From an uncultured Christensenella sp. (GTDB lineage: Bacteria; Bacillota; Clostridia; Christensenellales; DTU072): a stretch of DNA of 64,000 bases. The position numbers were made by a program, and so were the translations under genes. The DNA is taken from the NCBI GenBank assembly GCA_905210905.1, contig CAJLYQ010000001.1:9896-73895 (forward strand), written 5' to 3'. Below are positions 59,463 to 64,000 of the stretch, in pieces. Under the pieces are notes generated by a model. That model made no database searches and had not been told where the DNA came from. It worked only from the letters and a program-made list of their open reading frames with translations. Numbering within the stretch: the stretch's first letter is position 1; each line of letters starts with the position of its first letter.

Positions 59463-62400
59463 TTAAAACTTGTTTCTTCTTTTCTTCGCTACGATTGCGA
59501 CTACGCCGAGCACTATAATAAGGACTATCGCGCCCGCCACCGTGGCTATCATTATAATCTGGTCGGTCGTAAGCGCGTTCCAGTCGAATCCGCTGCCGTT
59601 CTTTATTTCGATATTGTCTACGAGTACGTTTTCTCCGTCGATAACGGTATAGGTCGCTATCGTGAGTTTGTTCTTGTCTACCTGAATATCGGCAAAGCAG
59701 GGAGTTTCTTTGAGTTCGAGATAACCTTCTTCGGTAACGTATTTTTGAAGTTTTTCGTTAAGGCTTGCTTTATCTCTCTTTACAATGCTTACTTCGTCGC
59801 TGTAGATATAGTTGTAATACTTATCGCCCATCGTGCCGAGGTTTACGTAAAGCACTCCTTCGGGTTTGGTTACGCTGCCGTCTTTGGCTTTCTTAACTTC
59901 TACGGGTTTGCCGTCCGCTCCGATATACTCGCTTACGCTGTAAGTATGGTCGTGTCCTTGCAGAACGAGGTTTACGCCGTTTTCCGCAAAGATAGGCGTG
60001 AGTTGTTTTCTCAGTCCGATTACGTCCGCGTCGAACGCGTGGCTTCCTGCGGTATACGGTCCTTTGTGGAGCATAACTATCGTCCATTTGGTGTCCTTGT
60101 TTTCCGCGTTATTTTTAAGGTCTTCGATAAGCCACACGGTTTGTTCTTCGCCGAGTTGATCGTTTTCGAGATCGTTGGTATCGAGAACGATGAAGTGCGC
60201 GTAGTTATAGTCGTAGGAATAATACGTTCCGGTTTCTTTTACCGTTGCGCCCGTCGGCAACGCTACCACGTCGCTCAGCGAGTAGTTCTTCTTTTCGTGG
60301 TTTCCGCTGAGCGGCATCATCATATTGTTCGCCCATACGTCGCGTTGATGATCGAGCCACCAGGTGTATTGCTTGATGTTCTTGCCGTTGTCGACGTTGT
60401 CGCCCATCGTTGCGATAAACGCTATATCTTCGCCTTCGAAGTGTTTGAGAGCGGTTTCCATCGCTTCCGCACTGTCGACGTAGTTCTTTTCTACCGAGCC
60501 CTGAATGTCGGTAATCGCCATAAAGCGGAACGCTCCGTCGCTTGCGGTTTTGAAGGAGTAAACGTCCGACCAACCGTATTTGTCATTGCCTAATCTGTAA
60601 TAATAGGTCGTGCCGGGTTGCAAATCGTTAATCGCGACTTCGTGCTCGTTGTAGAACTTGTAACGGTGGCTTATGTTGAAATAAGCGATACCGAGGTCGA
60701 TCGTCGGGAGTTCTCTGTCGACGTTTTTCGTAGTCGCTTTGACTTTTGTCGAATTTTTCATATCGGCGTTCGTCGAATATTCGATGAAACTTTCCGGTCT
60801 CGTCGAGCCTGCGACATAATCCGCCGCCGCGAGATATTTCCCGTCTTTCCCTTTATCGAACACGTTTTGTTCTATCGAAGTAAACCAGCGGATTTTTCTG
60901 CTCGTTCCTATCGTTTTGTCAAACGAAACGCTTACCATCGACGGCAAAAGCCCGTTGTCTATCGTGGGAGTAACGGTAAGCGCTCCCGTCGTTCCTTTCG
61001 CTCTGTAAAACGCTTTGCCGTTGTATTTCGTCTTTGCGTCGAGTTTGGTCGTCGCTACGTTAAAGTTCTTTTCGTTGATAACGGGGTAATCTCCGAGTTT
61101 GTCGCCGCCTTTAATCCAACTCGAACCGTCCGGCATACTGTCCGTAGCCATTCCCGTAACGATATACGCCGCGTATTCTCCTAGGTTGCGGCAGAACGCG
61201 GGCGTAACGTATTTATCGATAAGTTCGATTTGCAGCGTTTCCATAAGGCTGTCTTTTTCAAAATATTCATCGATATAAGCAAGCGCTTTGTCTACGTATT
61301 TGCCTATACTGCCGATTGCGCCGTCGCCCTTGAGCATGCCCCTAATCGTTGTCGCCAAAAATTTCAAGAAGTTGTCTTTTATTTCGTCCGTCGGCGTAAC
61401 CAGAAGGTCTTTTGCTATTTCTCTAACGTCTTTTATGATAAGTTTAAGCGAATAATATCCGCCGTTCTTCTTTGCGACGTCTTCCTTGAAAGAATATTTC
61501 GTCAAAAGATTTTTTATCATACTGTCCTCGCCTTTGTCCGCACTCGTCGCCATCGCGTCCGTTATATCAAAACCTTTGCCTTCCGCAAGCGTTTTCGTTT
61601 TTACGTCGTAACGAATAGGCGCGTTAAGTATAAGTTCCAGTTGCGGAACAAGCGAATCTTTCAACGTGTTGATGAGAAAATCCACAAACGTCCCGTCTTT
61701 GAGTTTTTCTATGAGGGGTTTAACGATTTGCGTGAGTTCTTTTCCGTGCGCGCCGTTAAGGTGTCCGCCGTATACTTCCACGAGTATTTCGGATATAGTC
61801 GTGCCGCCTTTGTTTTGCCCGTACGAAAAATCGTATTTTATTAACCAGTTAATAAGGTCTGTCGCAAACGCTATCAGATCGTTGTCTTTTTCAGGTTTTG
61901 CCGAAAGAGTAAATCTCTTTCCGTCTTTGCTCGCGTTGAATTTGAGCATATCGAAATCTCGCAAACCGCCGATAAGGCTGTTTATCGCTCCTTTCACAAA
62001 CCGCCATTGAAGATTTTTCGTCGCTCCGAGCAACGTGTCGTACAGTCCCTCGTTTACCAAACTTCCTATCAGGCTTCCTTTGTTGAAACTGATAAGATTG
62101 GCTAATCCGATGGAAAGGAATTTGTCAACGCCTATTTTCGCGCCGTTTTCGTCGGCAAGGTACGTCTTAACGAGCATTACTCTGCCGTCGCCGTAAAGGT
62201 CCTTTTTGTCTTCTAACGTCGTGCCGTAAATATCGCTCGTGGAGTTGTTCCCCGTGACCGCTTCTTCTCCGTCTTTGAGATAATTTTCGTTAAGCCTGTA
62301 CGCTTCGTAGTAGAACCCGTCTTTCGCGCCGTTCTTTTTAAGCGAATGCATCGTGCTTTTAACTTCTTCGGAGTAGTTGCCGTTTTGTTTCTTCTGCGTA

Positions 62401-63716
62401 AACTCGACTACTCTGTATCCCGACCCGTAAGAAACGAGCGAACCCGTTTCGATATCGTACATAACGTTACCTTCCTGCGTAACCGCGTCTACGATATCCG
62501 CCGCGTGTTGGTGCCCGCTAAACTGATACCGTATGCCTGCATTTGCCAACGCGGCGGTGTATACGTCAAGGTTGTCCAAAACAAACAAACTAATTACTTC
62601 TTCTTGCGATACAAAGTGCGGAATGTTGTTGTAATGGCAGTTCGTCATAACGAGATTATCCGCTTTGACTTCGTCTTTGGTTTCGTCGATTATCCAACGA
62701 ATTTGCGCTCTCGTCGCCATACCGCCGGTGGTTTCGTCCCAGCCCATAGCCGTTCTCGTAGCCTCGGTGGACGTTTTGCCCGTGTATTTTCTCGCGTTGC
62801 CGTCAACGCCGACTACGGTAACTCCGTCTATGGTAGCAACGTACGAACACACTCCTATCCTGCCCGCTTCGGCAAGATATTCGAAATCGAGATTGTTCTC
62901 TTTGAACGCTTTGGTTTCCTCGTCAGTCGCCTTTCTCGTGTCGAAACCTTTGTATTCGACGTAAGCGTTGCCGTCTTTATCGACCTTGTTCGTCCTTACC
63001 GTATCGCCGTCGTACCAAAATTTGCTTTCGTAGAAGAAGTTAAGTTTAACCCCGTCCGCCATTCCGCAAGTCGCGTCGTGACGACCTTCTTTCCTGCCGT
63101 CGCAGTTGCAATACCCGAAATCTGCATAGATGTCGAATATGTCCTTGCTGGTGGTGGTTCTTACCGAACGCGCCTTGTAGTTTTTCATAAGTTCGAGCCT
63201 TGCCGCGTCGTCCGCACACGCGTCGAGTTCTTTCTTCGTAGGCATATAACTCGTCGATTCGTCATTGTAGGTATCGTGGTTGCCCGGCATAACGAAAATT
63301 TGGAACTTTTCATGCCCGGGAAGCGTACGAATTTTTTTGGTGGCTTCTTTGAGTATCTGTGCCACGCGAACGTTTGCCGCATATTCGCCGTTGGACGTAA
63401 TATCGCCGGAAATAACGATAATTTGCGGCGCGTCGGCGCGCATCTCGTAAATCTCCGCCAAAGCCGTTGTAAGCGTCGCTTCGGTTTGCGCGAGCATCTT
63501 AGTCGAACCCGACTTCTTTATAAAATCGGCGGAATACTCGTTGCAGTATTCTTGCGGTAAAACGTGAACGTCCGACAAATGTGCGACTTTCGTCGTTCTT
63601 TCGAAATTGTCCGCGGCATACGCGCTTACGCCGGCAAAACCGACTCCGCAAAGCAACGCGACAAAAACGAGAACAATCGCAATAACGGCGGAATTCTTCA
63701 TCAACGTCTTATTCAT
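59463..63716 (-). CDS. Large membrane-anchored protein with two calcineurin-like metallophosphoesterase domains
   Basis: 1,417 residues from the ATG at 63716 (AAGGAG 8 nt upstream, signal peptide M-N-K-T-L-M-K ... ending Y-A-A); an upstream in-frame ATG lies inside the promoter and is rejected. Domain 1 (residues about 40-420) has L-S-D-V-H, G-D-I-T-S-N-G, G-N-H-D-T-Y and G-H-Q-H. A helical middle of about 500 residues follows. Then a purple acid phosphatase-type N-terminal fibronectin-like domain (L-Q-P-G-T-T-Y-Y-Y-R-L-G) leads into domain 2 with I-T-D-I-Q-G, M-G-D-N-V-D-N-G, G-N-H-E-K and G-H-D-H-T. The end is one membrane helix and K-K-R-R-N-K-F. It probably removes phosphate from extracellular phosphoesters or nucleotides. 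Confidence 0.88.
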   Translation of the reverse strand: MNKTLMKNSAVIAIVLVFVALLCGVGFAGVSAYAADNFERTTKVAHLSDVHVLPQEYCNEYSADFIKKSGSTKMLAQTEATLTTALAEIYEMRADAPQIIVISGDITSNGEYAANVRVAQILKEATKKIRTLPGHEKFQIFVMPGNHDTYNDESTSYMPTKKELDACADDAARLELMKNYKARSVRTTTSKDIFDIYADFGYCNCDGRKEGRHDATCGMADGVKLNFFYESKFWYDGDTVRTNKVDKDGNAYVEYKGFDTRKATDEETKAFKENNLDFEYLAEAGRIGVCSYVATIDGVTVVGVDGNARKYTGKTSTEATRTAMGWDETTGGMATRAQIRWIIDETKDEVKADNLVMTNCHYNNIPHFVSQEEVISLFVLDNLDVYTAALANAGIRYQFSGHQHAADIVDAVTQEGNVMYDIETGSLVSYGSGYRVVEFTQKKQNGNYSEEVKSTMHSLKKNGAKDGFYYEAYRLNENYLKDGEEAVTGNNSTSDIYGTTLEDKKDLYGDGRVMLVKTYLADENGAKIGVDKFLSIGLANLISFNKGSLIGSLVNEGLYDTLLGATKNLQWRFVKGAINSLIGGLRDFDMLKFNASKDGKRFTLSAKPEKDNDLIAFATDLINWLIKYDFSYGQNKGGTTISEILVEVYGGHLNGAHGKELTQIVKPLIEKLKDGTFVDFLINTLKDSLVPQLELILNAPIRYDVKTKTLAEGKGFDITDAMATSADKGEDSMIKNLLTKYSFKEDVAKKNGGYYSLKLIIKDVREIAKDLLVTPTDEIKDNFLKFLATTIRGMLKGDGAIGSIGKYVDKALAYIDEYFEKDSLMETLQIELIDKYVTPAFCRNLGEYAAYIVTGMATDSMPDGSSWIKGGDKLGDYPVINEKNFNVATTKLDAKTKYNGKAFYRAKGTTGALTVTPTIDNGLLPSMVSVSFDKTIGTSRKIRWFTSIEQNVFDKGKDGKYLAAADYVAGSTRPESFIEYSTNADMKNSTKVKATTKNVDRELPTIDLGIAYFNISHRYKFYNEHEVAINDLQPGTTYYYRLGNDKYGWSDVYSFKTASDGAFRFMAITDIQGSVEKNYVDSAEAMETALKHFEGEDIAFIATMGDNVDNGKNIKQYTWWLDHQRDVWANNMMMPLSGNHEKKNYSLSDVVALPTGATVKETGTYYSYDYNYAHFIVLDTNDLENDQLGEEQTVWLIEDLKNNAENKDTKWTIVMLHKGPYTAGSHAFDADVIGLRKQLTPIFAENGVNLVLQGHDHTYSVSEYIGADGKPVEVKKAKDGSVTKPEGVLYVNLGTMGDKYYNYIYSDEVSIVKRDKASLNEKLQKYVTEEGYLELKETPCFADIQVDKNKLTIATYTVIDGENVLVDNIEIKNGSGFDWNALTTDQIIMIATVAGAIVLIIVLGVVAIVAKKRRNKF

Positions 63717-63759
63717 TGTGCATCTCCTTCGTTTTTTAAGGTTATTTTTACAATAGAAA

Positions 63760-63788
63760 ATTATATTATGTTTTCTAATAAAAGTCAA
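63760..63788 (-). promoter_or_regulatory. SigmaA promoter of the metallophosphoesterase operon
   Basis: TTGACT (63783-63788), 17-bp spacer, TATAAT (63760-63765). Same hexamers as the giant gene's promoter. Confidence 0.85.
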
Positions 63789-63916
63789 TACCGCTTTTTT
63801 GATTAAAATTTACATAATTCGCTCATTATTTTTTCCCGTCACAAAACAAATACCCTTTCGCCTTCTGTGTGCAAATTTGCGGTTTTATGCTCTCGTACTT
63901 CGCTTTTCGGCACCCC

Positions 63917-64000
63917 AAAGCAACGTGGGACGTTGGCACCGCCGAGCGTTGCATCTCATTTCGCAAGCAACGTGGGACGTTGCATCCCTTTACGCATTAG
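63917..64000. repeat. Third copy of the GCAACG-N5-CGTTGC repeat module (runs off right edge)
   Basis: Units near 63920, 63938 and 63966 match those of copies A and B, and the last bases (CCCTTTACGCATTAG) match the point where the core of copy B begins. A third MITE-like copy probably continues past the window. The stretch 63789-63916 holds nothing else that I recognise. Confidence 0.6.

Noticed and set aside
63717..63788. An upstream in-frame ATG for the metallophosphoesterase gene
   Set aside because: It coincides with the -35 box; the ATG at 63716 has an ideal ribosome binding site and starts the signal peptide.

Overview
The window reads as chromosome of a low-to-mid GC, Gram-positive-type bacterium, most likely a host- or gut-associated member of Clostridia. 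The evidence is a tilS-hpt operon, textbook sigmaA promoters (TTGACW, 17 bp, TATAAT), strong AGGAGG-type ribosome binding sites, lipoprotein signal peptides and an M60-type (mucin-active family) peptidase. A finer taxonomic placement cannot be supported from the sequence alone. No rRNA, tRNA, CRISPR array, phage or transposase gene was recognised.

Left 56% (1-35750, minus strand): one uninterrupted reading frame of at least 11,916 codons, still open at the left edge. It starts with a lipoprotein signal peptide and has a near-consensus promoter. It encodes a giant secreted lipoprotein of more than 1.3 MDa. N to C, it has many beta-rich modules sharing a 'hydrophobic-Y-x-D-L' strand signature, a helical block of about 2,200 residues, a second group of beta modules, a carboxypeptidase-regulatory-like domain, and a long region of Ig-like/beta-sandwich and helical segments. 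This is the most unusual object in the window.

36-44 kb (plus strand): a SLOG-fold protein, a HAD phosphatase and an Ig-like membrane protein form one cluster. A monocistronic iron-containing alcohol dehydrogenase with its own terminator follows. Then comes a four-gene overlapping operon, tilS-hpt-tRNA nucleotidyltransferase-HD hydrolase, whose promoter places transcription start on the tilS ATG (a leaderless mRNA).

44-50 kb (minus strand): a polar amino acid ABC transporter whose binding protein has its two lobes in reversed order, which looks like a circular permutation. Then an ArsR/SmtB regulator - HMA protein - Zn/Cd/Pb P-type ATPase operon. The ATPase 3' end runs into a MITE-like element with inverted ends.

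50-64 kb: a plus-strand M60 peptidase gene broken by two frameshifts; a second, truncated copy of the MITE-like element; a minus-strand copA-acetyltransferase operon; a TetR regulator with a membrane-flavodoxin fusion; and a large membrane-anchored protein with two metallophosphoesterase domains plus a 61-residue partner. A third copy of the repeat module runs off the right edge. The overall theme is a cell-surface-rich genome with metal homeostasis, nutrient import and very large secreted proteins.
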